DNA from: JAOZTV01 sp965371805
Lineage (GTDB): Bacteria > Acidobacteriota > Aminicenantia > UBA2199
Direction: 5' to 3'
Length of the DNA: 9,886 nt
NCBI GenBank assembly: GCA_965371805.1
Contig: CBDUZW010000112.1
Location: 1-9,886 of the forward strand
Positions within the stretch are counted from its first letter, which is position 1, and each line of letters starts with the position of its first letter. This document shows positions 1 to 6,582 of this stretch, piece after piece. Made by a program: the position numbers and the translations under genes. The notes under the pieces are model-generated. The model was given only the letters and a program-made list of their open reading frames with translations, was not told where the DNA came from and ran no database searches.

Positions 1-4
1 GGGC

Positions 5-44
5 CTAATTAACAAAAAAAACAACTTGTAGTTTTGTTGATTAA
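5..44. repeat. Imperfect inverted repeat at left edge
   Basis: Bases 5-17 and 32-44 can pair at 11 of 13 positions around a 14-base loop. The arms are almost all A and T, and no U-tract follows on either strand. It could be the remains of a terminator for a gene left of the window, but an AT-rich chance match is just as possible. Confidence 0.3.
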
Positions 45-66
45 AAATTTAGGTATTACAAATTGT

Positions 67-95
67 TTGACATAAATTTGTATGTATTATAAAAT
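67..95 (+). promoter_or_regulatory. Sigma70-type promoter of the aro operon
   Basis: A perfect -35 hexamer TTGACA lies at 67-72. A -10 hexamer TAAAAT (five of six consensus bases) lies at 90-95, with the ideal 17-base spacer. Transcription would start near base 102, leaving about 190 bases before the aroB start. It is the best promoter I see ahead of the operon. Because the following genes overlap or nearly touch, it probably drives all of them. The motif is seen directly; activity and start point are inferred. Confidence 0.7.
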
Positions 96-101
96 GTTTT
101 T

Positions 102-185
102 ATGAAATGTTGTGTGTTAGAAAAAAAAGTTTTTTATTTTGTTAATTTTTTCTATTTTTTTTGGGCGGTTCCCTCCGCCAAATAA
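102..185 (+). CDS. Putative aromatic-rich leader peptide (27 aa)
   Basis: A 27-codon frame runs from ATG at 102 to TAA at 183-185. Residues 11-21 read FYFVNFFYFFW, so 9 of 11 residues are Phe, Tyr or Trp. Ribosome-mediated attenuators such as the E. coli pheA leader work by stalling on such codons when the charged tRNA is scarce. Here the frame sits between a strong promoter and an operon that makes chorismate and phenylpyruvate. The Trp codon (162-164) lies in the left arm of a GC-rich hairpin, and the stop codon directly follows its right arm. Cautions: most Phe codons are TTT in a T-rich stretch and could be chance; no Shine-Dalgarno precedes the ATG; and no U-tract terminator is seen downstream. 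Confidence 0.45.
   Translation: MKCCVLEKKVFYFVNFFYFFWAVPSAK
160..182 (+). promoter_or_regulatory. GC-rich hairpin in the operon leader
   Basis: GGCGG (164-168) pairs perfectly with CCGCC (175-179) around a six-base loop. Allowing one bulged G extends the stem to eight pairs (160-168 with 175-182). It is the only GC-rich patch in a leader that is otherwise almost all A and T. The T-run lies before the hairpin rather than after it, so it is not a normal intrinsic terminator on the + strand, and the reverse strand does not fit either. It may be a pause or antitermination hairpin coupled to translation of the overlapping leader frame. Confidence 0.5.
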
Positions 186-231
186 TATATCACAACAAAA
201 AACCCCTAAATTTTAAAAAGGGATAAATCTC

Positions 232-251
232 TTGAAAAAAATATTTTTCAA
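232..251 (+). repeat. Perfect AT-rich inverted repeat before aroB
   Basis: TTGAAAAA (232-239) and TTTTTCAA (244-251) form an eight-pair stem with a four-base loop, about 30 bases upstream of the aroB ribosome binding site. The right arm contains five T but is followed by CAATTG rather than more T, so it is a poor terminator. It could be an operator, a weak RNA hairpin in the leader, or chance in an AT-rich region. Confidence 0.35.
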
Positions 252-291
252 TTGTAAAATCAATTAAATAAAGATAATTTGGAGTGAGACA

Positions 292-1320
292 GTGAATGTA
301 CTTGAATTAGAAGGTAGAACAAAAAAGTCAACAATTCTTTTAGGTGAATCTATTGATAATATCTTAACTTATACCAGGAATAGAAAACTTTTTATTATTA
401 CTGATAAAAATATAAATCGTATTTATGGAAGCAGATTTCCTGAAGGGCGGGTTTTTTCAATCGGAATGGGTGAAGGAATAAAAACATATGAAACTGTTAA
501 TGCCATATATGCTGAACTTCTTGATCATGGATTTGACAGGTCTTCTTTTATTTTGGGAATTGGAGGTGGAGTTGTTTGTGATATTGCAGGGTTTGCCGCT
601 TCAACTTATATGAGAGGTATTGAATTTGGTTTTGTACCCACAACTTTACTTGCTCAGGTTGATGCTTCTATTGGAGGGAAAAACGGTGTAAATTTTGGAG
701 AGTATAAAAATATGGTAGGCACATTCAACCAACCGGAATTTATACTTACAGACTTCTCCCTCTTAAAAACACTGGATCCTGAAGAATTTAAAAATGGGAT
801 TGCTGAATCAATTAAGCATGCATTAATAGGGGATCCTGAATTGGCTCAAATGCTTCTCTCCAAATCAAGAGAAATTCTCAATTATGACCTTTCAATAATT
901 GAAAGTATGGTGAATAGATCAGTCAATGTTAAACTGGATATTGTAAAAAGAGATGAAATTGAGAAAAATGAGAGGAAAAAATTGAATTTTGGTCACACCA
1001 TTGGACATGCTGTTGAACTGTCTGAAGGTTTGTCACATGGTAAATCAGTAAGTATAGGGATAGTTATTGCATCATTAATTTCTCTTAAGTATGATTATAT
1101 AGATAAAAAATTATATGAGATGATAATAGAGCTTCTTACAATCTATGGATTGCCAATAGAATTTAATACACCTGTTGTAAAATTGGTTGATAAGATTTGG
1201 AAAGATAAAAAAAAACAGAATAATGAAGTGGATTTTGTATTATTGAAGTCTTTAGGAAACTCTTTGATAGAGAAAATTAGTTTCAAAAAATTGGAGGAAA
1301 TGCTTAATGATCTGCGTTAG
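292..1320 (+). CDS. aroB: 3-Dehydroquinate synthase
   Basis: AroB converts DAHP to 3-dehydroquinate, the second shikimate pathway step, in the cytoplasm using NAD and a divalent metal. The 342-residue product has the usual length. It shows the NAD-binding GGGVVCDIAGF (91-101), then TTLLAQVDASIGGKNGVN (117-134) with active-site Lys130. The metal ligands are Glu172 (GIAES), His235 (FGHTIGHAVE) and His249 (SHGKS). Translation starts at GTG 292, set by GGAG at 281-284 with a seven-base spacer; no in-frame ATG is near. The 3' end overlaps aroD by 14 bases, which implies translational coupling. It is the first enzyme gene after the long leader, so any attenuation there would act on it directly. A run of nine A (1207-1215) lies in frame near the C-terminus and the frame is intact. 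Confidence 0.97.
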   Translation: MNVLELEGRTKKSTILLGESIDNILTYTRNRKLFIITDKNINRIYGSRFPEGRVFSIGMGEGIKTYETVNAIYAELLDHGFDRSSFILGIGGGVVCDIAGFAASTYMRGIEFGFVPTTLLAQVDASIGGKNGVNFGEYKNMVGTFNQPEFILTDFSLLKTLDPEEFKNGIAESIKHALIGDPELAQMLLSKSREILNYDLSIIESMVNRSVNVKLDIVKRDEIEKNERKKLNFGHTIGHAVELSEGLSHGKSVSIGIVIASLISLKYDYIDKKLYEMIIELLTIYGLPIEFNTPVVKLVDKIWKDKKKQNNEVDFVLLKSLGNSLIEKISFKKLEEMLNDLR

Positions 1321-1942
1321 TATTGGCGAAAGTACAATAGAGAGCTGTTTAACAGCATTAAAAGATGTTAATTTTGCTGAGATTCGGCTTGATAAAATAA
1401 AAGATCTTACTATGGAAGGACTAAAAGAGATTATAAATATGAATAAAAGACTTCTAATTACATTCAGACCAGGCAATATTGATGAATCTTTGAGAATACA
1501 ATATCTTTCCAGAGCAATAGAATTGGGTGTGAATTATCTGGACATAGAGATTGAATCAGAAGAAAAAACTATAAAAAGTCTGAATGAAAAAGCTGAAAAA
1601 TTTAATACAAAGCTTATTGTTTCCTATCATAATTATAAAGAGACTCCTCCATTAGATGATTTATTAAAGATTGTGGAAAAGGCAAAAAAACTAGGTGCCA
1701 GTCTCGTGAAAATTGCAACATATGTAAATGAGAAAGAGGATAATTTTAAGCTTATAAGAGTGTTGGAAAAGGAGCAGGGTACTATTATAATAGGAATGGG
1801 GAATATGGGGAAAATTTCACGAATAATGTCTGTTATTCTTGGCAGTCCCTTTACCTTTGCCTCATTATCGGAAGATAAGAATACAGCTGATGGTCAAATT
1901 GAGTACCTGAAAATGAAGAAAATAATTGAGGATATATCATGA
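1307..1942 (+). CDS. aroD: 3-Dehydroquinate dehydratase, type I
   Basis: This class I enzyme removes water from 3-dehydroquinate to give 3-dehydroshikimate through a Schiff base. The 211-residue product keeps the key residues: Glu25 and Arg27 in AEIRLD, Arg54 in TFRP, catalytic His108 in SYHNY, Schiff-base Lys135 in LVKIA (27 residues after the His, as in the Salmonella enzyme), Arg172 in the SR pair and Gln197. It is slightly shorter than the enteric protein of about 250 residues, which is common for this class. The start ATG 1307 follows GGAGG at 1293-1297 with a nine-base spacer and lies inside the end of aroB. Its TGA overlaps the next start as ATGA. It is unrelated to the dodecameric type II dehydratase (AroQ). 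Confidence 0.95.
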   Translation: MICVSIGESTIESCLTALKDVNFAEIRLDKIKDLTMEGLKEIINMNKRLLITFRPGNIDESLRIQYLSRAIELGVNYLDIEIESEEKTIKSLNEKAEKFNTKLIVSYHNYKETPPLDDLLKIVEKAKKLGASLVKIATYVNEKEDNFKLIRVLEKEQGTIIIGMGNMGKISRIMSVILGSPFTFASLSEDKNTADGQIEYLKMKKIIEDIS

Positions 1943-3213
1943 AAAATAAAAAAATATATGGGGTTGCAGGAAGCCCGATCCTTCACAGTAAGAGTCCTGA
2001 TCTGTTCAGACCATTTTTAAAAAAGAATAAATGCATTTATACACGATTTTCGACTGATAAACCGGAAGAGCTGATTGCCATGATAAAAGAGCTGAATATT
2101 TCCGGATTAAATATTACGACTCCCTTAAAGGAGAAAATGGTAGACTATCTTGATTATAAATCATATGAAGTGGTTAGAACCAATGCTGTCAATACAATTT
2201 TGTATAAAGACGGGAAACTATATGGTTATAATACGGATCTTATTGGTGTCAAAGAATCTTTAAGTCTTGCCGGGACTAAACCGGCAGGGAAACTTGCATT
2301 GGTGATCGGAAGCGGGGGGGCAGGGAGAGCTGCTGCCTGTACGCTCGTAGATAGCGGAGCTGATGTTTTTATTACCAATAGATCCGGCAAAAATCTGGAG
2401 AAGTATTCAGAGGTGATCGGATGTAAGCATATCTATAATTGTGATTTGGAAGAACAGATCAAAAAATCAGATATCATTGTTAATACAGCCCCAACGAATT
2501 CCGTTAAAAACTATCTGGCAGATTTGACCTCCAGTCAGACGCTATTGAATGCTGATTATAGAAATCCATTAACTATAAAAGAAGGACCTATTCTGATCGA
2601 TGGATTCTTCTGGCTCCTTTTCCAGGGAATTGCATCATACCGGATCTTTTTTAAAAAAGAGGTTGATATTTCCAAGATGTCGGAATCATTATTGAGCTCT
2701 CTGGAAAATAAGGATCCGGAGCGGATTGCCCTGATCGGTTTTATGGGATCTGGAAAATCTTCAATTGGAAAAAAACTGGGTGAAATTTCCGGGAAGTTAT
2801 GTGTTGATCTGGATAAACAGATTGAGAATGAATTTGGAAATACCATTGAAGAAATTTTTGCTAAGGATGGCGAAAAGGTATTTAGAAAGATTGAAAGTCA
2901 GGTTTTAAGAAAAATACTGAATGATGAAAAGTATTCTATTTTTTCAATCGGTGGTGGTGCTGTTTTAGAAAGGCGGAACCTGAACATGCTGAAAAAACAT
3001 GCGCTGAATGTCTGGTTATGGAGTCCTCAGAAATATACTGAAGAGCGGTTGAAAAAGAGCCCGCGTCCACTGATAAAGAAGCCTGCAGATATTGAGAAGA
3101 TCTTTTCAGAGAGAATTGAATATTATGGAGAGGCGGCTGATATTGTTTTTGCGAATATGAAAGACCTTGAGTCTTTGGCAGGAAGAATCAAGGAGGAGTG
3201 GCAATGGGAATGA
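1939..3213 (+). CDS. aroEK: Fused shikimate dehydrogenase and shikimate kinase
   Basis: One 424-residue chain carries two consecutive pathway enzymes. Residues 1 to about 255 are AroE, which reduces 3-dehydroshikimate with NADPH. It shows SKSP (17-20), catalytic Lys64 in NITTPLK, NAVNT (82-86), Asp100 in YNTD, the nucleotide loop GSGGAGRA (124-131), the NRS phosphate contact (147-149) and Gln229. Residues about 261-424 are AroK, which phosphorylates shikimate with ATP. It has Walker A GFMGSGKS (267-274), substrate-binding Asp292, Arg316 in FRKIE, GGG (338-340), lid Arg376 in PRPL and a C-terminal arginine in ERIEYY. A short linker joins the domains and both look active. The start at 1939 has GAGG at 1928-1931. 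There is no internal stop or frameshift, so it reads as a true fusion. Its arginine codons include several CGN, unlike aroA. Confidence 0.95.
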   Translation: MKNKKIYGVAGSPILHSKSPDLFRPFLKKNKCIYTRFSTDKPEELIAMIKELNISGLNITTPLKEKMVDYLDYKSYEVVRTNAVNTILYKDGKLYGYNTDLIGVKESLSLAGTKPAGKLALVIGSGGAGRAAACTLVDSGADVFITNRSGKNLEKYSEVIGCKHIYNCDLEEQIKKSDIIVNTAPTNSVKNYLADLTSSQTLLNADYRNPLTIKEGPILIDGFFWLLFQGIASYRIFFKKEVDISKMSESLLSSLENKDPERIALIGFMGSGKSSIGKKLGEISGKLCVDLDKQIENEFGNTIEEIFAKDGEKVFRKIESQVLRKILNDEKYSIFSIGGGAVLERRNLNMLKKHALNVWLWSPQKYTEERLKKSPRPLIKKPADIEKIFSERIEYYGEAADIVFANMKDLESLAGRIKEEWQWE

Positions 3214-4460
3214 AAAAAGTATTTAGATCCCATATCAACGGAACTGTTTATGCACCATCGTCAAAAAGTGTGATGCAGAGGGCTGTAGCTTTAGCAATGC
3301 TTACAAAAGGAAGGTCCATCATCAAAAATCCAAGTTATTCAGATGATGGTTTAGCAGCCATAACCCTTGTTAATCAGCTTGGAGTAATAAAAGAAATTTC
3401 GGATAAGACTTTAGTTCTGGAAAGTAATGGTATTATCAAAAATGATGAGGATTTTGAATTGAGCAGTGGAGAATCAGGCTTATGCATGAGGATGTTCTCA
3501 CCAATTCTTTCTCTATTCAAAAATAAATTTGTACTCAATGGAGAGGGGTCATTAAATGAAAGAACTGTTGAGATGATTGAAAGAGATCTTAACAGGCTCG
3601 GTGCCAGATGTAAGAGCAAGGGAGGATATCCTCCTCTTGAGATTCAGGGACCAATAAAAGGTGGTGAGATAACAATTGACGGATCAGTAAGTTCACAATT
3701 TCTGTCTGGATTATTAATAGCGCTTCCTCTTTGTAATGAAGATTCTCTCCTCAGGGTTGAGAACCTGAAAAGTAGACCATATGTAGATCTTACACTTAAA
3801 ATGATAGATGATGCTGGAGTCATAATAGAGGAAGAAAAGAATGTATTTAGAATAAAAGGAAGACAAAAATATAAGCCAATAGAAGTTATTGTAGAGGGTG
3901 ATTGGTCCGGAGCCTCTTTTTTACTTACTGCCGGGGCCTTGAGAGGGCAGGTAAATGTGAGGAACTTACAGTTGAGTTCACTTCAGGCTGATAAGGCTAT
4001 ACTTGAAGTTTTAAAATTGGCAGGAGCTGAAATTGAAACTGATGCTGATATGATCAGTATAAAAAAAAGAAGCTTAGATCCTTTTGAATTTGATATTTCA
4101 GAATCACCTGATCTCTTTCCACCAATCGCAGCTCTTGCTGCTTTTTGTACAGGAAAAAGTATAATACATGGTACAGAGAGATTGAAATATAAGGAGAGCA
4201 GCAGGGGCGAGGTTATAAAAAAAGAGTTTAAATTACTTGGGATCAGGACTGAAATATTTGATGATAGAATTGAGATTTATGGAAGCTTTGTAGAAGGTGG
4301 GGAAGTCTCTGCAAATAATGATCATAGAATATCAATGGCTCTTGCACTAATGGGTATATGTTCTGAAAATGGAGTCAAAATTAATGGATGGGAAGCAATA
4401 ACAAAATCATATAAAAATTTTTTTGAGGATCTACAGGAAGTCGGGGGTAGGGTAGAATGA
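3204..4460 (+). CDS. aroA: EPSP synthase (3-phosphoshikimate 1-carboxyvinyltransferase)
   Basis: AroA joins phosphoenolpyruvate to shikimate 3-phosphate. The 418-residue product has PSSKS (18-22) with Lys21, Arg26, SSQFL (163-167), catalytic Asp303 in SPDLFP, KESSR (330-334) with Glu331 and Arg334, DHR (373-375) and Lys401. The phosphoenolpyruvate loop reads GESGLCMRM (89-97), where E. coli has GNAGTAMRP, so the positions of E. coli Thr97 and Pro101 are Leu93 and Met97. GTG 3198, ATG 3204 and ATG 3210 are all in frame. I chose 3204 because AGGAGG (3191-3196) lies seven bases upstream; 3198 would sit on that site and 3210 is too far. The gene overlaps aroEK by 10 bases and aroC by ATGA. All arginine codons I read are AGA or AGG. 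Confidence 0.95.
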   Translation: MGMKKVFRSHINGTVYAPSSKSVMQRAVALAMLTKGRSIIKNPSYSDDGLAAITLVNQLGVIKEISDKTLVLESNGIIKNDEDFELSSGESGLCMRMFSPILSLFKNKFVLNGEGSLNERTVEMIERDLNRLGARCKSKGGYPPLEIQGPIKGGEITIDGSVSSQFLSGLLIALPLCNEDSLLRVENLKSRPYVDLTLKMIDDAGVIIEEEKNVFRIKGRQKYKPIEVIVEGDWSGASFLLTAGALRGQVNVRNLQLSSLQADKAILEVLKLAGAEIETDADMISIKKRSLDPFEFDISESPDLFPPIAALAAFCTGKSIIHGTERLKYKESSRGEVIKKEFKLLGIRTEIFDDRIEIYGSFVEGGEVSANNDHRISMALALMGICSENGVKINGWEAITKSYKNFFEDLQEVGGRVE

Positions 4461-5440
4461 ATAGTTTTGGAAGAGTATTTGGAATATCAATTTTTGGTGA
4501 ATCACATGGAGATGCTATAGGGGTCATTGTCGATGGGACTCCAAGTGGAATTAAATTGAGTGAAGACGATTTTAGCGTTGATCTCAATAGGAGAAAACCA
4601 GGTGCTTTCGGAACGACTCCGAGAATTGAAAGTGATACACCTGAAATTAAATCGGGTGTTTTTAATGGATTTACATCGGGTGCTCCAATTTTGATTCAAT
4701 TTAAAAATAATAATAAAAAATCTCATGATTATAATAATCTAATTGATACTCCAAGGCCTGGTCATAGTGATTTCACTGCTGCGGAAAAATATAATGGATA
4801 TAATGATATTAGAGGTGGAGGACATTTTTCAGGTCGTATAACTCTTGGTCTTGTTGCAGCCGGTGTAATTGCAAAAAAAATCTTATCAGATGTAAAGATA
4901 AATGCTTGTATACCAGAGAATAAACTTGAACCATTGACGGAAAAGATAAAAGAGGCTCAGATGAAAGGAGACTCTGTAGGTGCTGTGATCGAATGCAGTA
5001 TCTCTGGTCTTAAGAGAGGACTGGGGGAACCATTCTTCGACTCGGTTGAATCTAATTTAAGCCATATGATTTTTTCTATCCCTGCAATTAAGGGAATAGA
5101 GTTCGGGGCAGGTTTTTCATCTGCAGATAAATGGGGAAGTGAAATAAATGATCTGATAATTGATAAAAATGGAAAAACAGAGTCAAATAATTCAGGTGGT
5201 ATTAATGGGGGAATTACCAATGGTAACGACTTATTTTTCAGAGTTGTAGTTAAACCTACTTCAAGCATATCAAAACCCCAGAGAACAATGAATATGAAAA
5301 CAAATAAAATTGAAGATCTAAAAATAGAAGGGCGGCATGATACATGTATTGCATTGAGAGTGCCGGTTATAATTGAAGCAGCAGCAGCTATTGTACTCTG
5401 TGATTTTCATCTGCTGCAGAATAAAGAGAGGATGGAATAA
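4457..5440 (+). CDS. aroC: Chorismate synthase, shortened form
   Basis: AroC removes phosphate from EPSP to make chorismate and needs reduced FMN. The 327-residue product keeps the signature blocks: GESHG with His17, RPGHSD with His103, RGGGHFSGR (119-127), SGGINGGITNG (246-256), KPTSSI (266-271) and the RHD motif (293-295). The usual length is about 350-390. The deficit falls mainly between residues 149 and 155, where E. coli AroC has a stretch some 27 residues longer before its PDPDKIDAL segment; the C-terminus also ends soon after the last conserved helix. The frame is continuous, so this looks like compaction rather than decay. The start overlaps the aroA stop as ATGA. The ribosome site is only a weak G-rich stretch, consistent with coupled translation. 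Confidence 0.95.
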   Translation: MNSFGRVFGISIFGESHGDAIGVIVDGTPSGIKLSEDDFSVDLNRRKPGAFGTTPRIESDTPEIKSGVFNGFTSGAPILIQFKNNNKKSHDYNNLIDTPRPGHSDFTAAEKYNGYNDIRGGGHFSGRITLGLVAAGVIAKKILSDVKINACIPENKLEPLTEKIKEAQMKGDSVGAVIECSISGLKRGLGEPFFDSVESNLSHMIFSIPAIKGIEFGAGFSSADKWGSEINDLIIDKNGKTESNNSGGINGGITNGNDLFFRVVVKPTSSISKPQRTMNMKTNKIEDLKIEGRHDTCIALRVPVIIEAAAAIVLCDFHLLQNKERME

Positions 5441-5441
5441 A

Positions 5442-6512
5442 ATGGACTTAAAAAAATTAAGAGACAAAATTGACGTTATAGATTTCCAGCTTCTAAAGAT
5501 GCTTGATAAGAGAATGGAAATTGCATTAAGGTTAAAAAGATATAAAAAAAATATCCTGGATAAAACAAGAGAAGATGAGGTTATTGAACATTTCAAAAGC
5601 TTTCCGAATACACTTTTCAGTAAGGAATTTAGTGGAAAAATTCTTGATGAAATTATGAAGGAGAGTAAAAGAGTCCAACACCGGAAACAAAAATTGGTTG
5701 GTTTTCAGGGAGAGCACGGGGCCTATTCCGAAATTGCTGCCAGAAGGTTTAATAAGGAGCAAATATATATTCCCCACCGGGAATTTAAGGATGTATTGGA
5801 CGGAGTAGAGAAGGGTAGTATAGATTTTGGTATTGTTCCGGTTGAAAATTCTCTCGGGGGTGCTGTGACACAGGTAAATGACCTTTTAATAAAGACTGAA
5901 TTAAATATTGTTGCTGAAGTTAAATTAAAAATAGGCCATTGTCTACTCACATTACCGGGAGTAGAATACAAAGATATAAAAGATGTATATTCTCATCCAC
6001 AGGCTTTAAGTCAGTGTAGAAACTTTTTAAAAAAAGAGGGGTTTGAAAGTAAACCCTTTTATGATACCGCCGGTTCAGCAAAAATGCTTTCAGAAAGTGA
6101 TCTCAGGACATCAGCAGTTATAGCAAATGATCTGTGTGCATATCTATATAATCTTAATATAATTAAAGAAAATGTGCAGGATGATAATTCAAATATCACA
6201 AGATTTGTAGTATTCTCAAAAGAGAAACCCGAATTTGAAGGCAATAAGACCTCAATAGTTATACAAACAGCCCATACTCCGGGTTCTCTCTTTTCAGTAT
6301 TAAAAACCTTTGCCGAGGCAAATATTAATTTAACCAGGATCGAATCAGTATCAATGATCGATAAGGGACTTAACTATGCTTTTTTTATAGATTTTACTTT
6401 CGATAATGATAACAAAAAAGTTGAAAAAACATTGGAAATAATTCGAAAACAGTGCCCTATGTTTAAGATCCTCGGGACATATAAGGAAGCTGATATAGGA
6501 TTGTTGAAATGA
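5442..6512 (+). CDS. pheA: Bifunctional chorismate mutase/prephenate dehydratase
   Basis: PheA turns chorismate into prephenate and then phenylpyruvate, committing carbon to phenylalanine. Residues 1-85 are an AroQ-type mutase with the E. coli catalytic set conserved: Arg7, Arg24, Lys35, Asp40, Arg43, Glu44, Ser75 and Gln79. Residues about 85-262 are the dehydratase, with GFQGEHGAYSE (87-97), VENS (134-137), SHPQAL (184-189) and the TRF motif (253-255). Residues about 268-350 are an ACT domain that normally binds phenylalanine for feedback control. Its two motifs read GSLF (281-284) and ESVS (301-304) instead of the usual GALV and ESRP. I start at ATG 5442, after GAGAGGA (5426-5432), one base past the aroC stop; this gives 356 residues, close to the family norm. 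The earlier in-frame start at 5373 adds residues unlike the family. Confidence 0.95.
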   Translation: MDLKKLRDKIDVIDFQLLKMLDKRMEIALRLKRYKKNILDKTREDEVIEHFKSFPNTLFSKEFSGKILDEIMKESKRVQHRKQKLVGFQGEHGAYSEIAARRFNKEQIYIPHREFKDVLDGVEKGSIDFGIVPVENSLGGAVTQVNDLLIKTELNIVAEVKLKIGHCLLTLPGVEYKDIKDVYSHPQALSQCRNFLKKEGFESKPFYDTAGSAKMLSESDLRTSAVIANDLCAYLYNLNIIKENVQDDNSNITRFVVFSKEKPEFEGNKTSIVIQTAHTPGSLFSVLKTFAEANINLTRIESVSMIDKGLNYAFFIDFTFDNDNKKVEKTLEIIRKQCPMFKILGTYKEADIGLLK

Positions 6513-6582
6513 AATTTATTATAAAAATCTAAATTGTAATATTAAATTTGCATATGATATTTTATCTGAAGAGTCTTTTAAA
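6513..6582. other. Convergent intergenic gap
   Basis: Seventy bases separate the ends of pheA and the kinase gene. AAATTTA (6512-6518) can pair with TAAATTT (6543-6549) across a 24-base loop, with three more pairs inside. This is a weak all-AT hairpin with no long U-tract on either side. I see no convincing intrinsic terminator for either operon. Confidence 0.4.

Noticed and set aside
160..182. GC-rich hairpin as an intrinsic terminator
   Set aside because: The T-run precedes the stem on the + strand, and on the - strand the stem is followed by A. Neither orientation gives a stem followed by a U-tract.
203..222. CCCC (203-206) pairing with GGG (220-222) as an attenuator stem
   Set aside because: Only three GC pairs close a loop of 13 or so bases with mismatches inside, and no U-tract follows. 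It is too weak to call.
102..291. T-box or other riboswitch in the aro leader
   Set aside because: I found no T-box sequence, no specifier loop and no conserved riboswitch core. The region is mostly A and T.
1252..1476. Open - strand frames opposite the aro genes (this one and similar ones inside aroEK, aroA, aroC and pheA)
   Set aside because: They lie wholly or mostly within strongly supported + strand genes, have no family features and are typical antisense shadows.
3198..3203. GTG 3198 as the aroA start
   Set aside because: The GTG overlaps the AGGAGGAG ribosome site itself. ATG 3204 is correctly spaced.
5373..5441. N-terminal extension of pheA from ATG 5373
   Set aside because: It would overlap aroC by 68 bases and add 23 residues unlike any chorismate mutase. 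ATG 5442 has a good ribosome site and the normal N-terminus.
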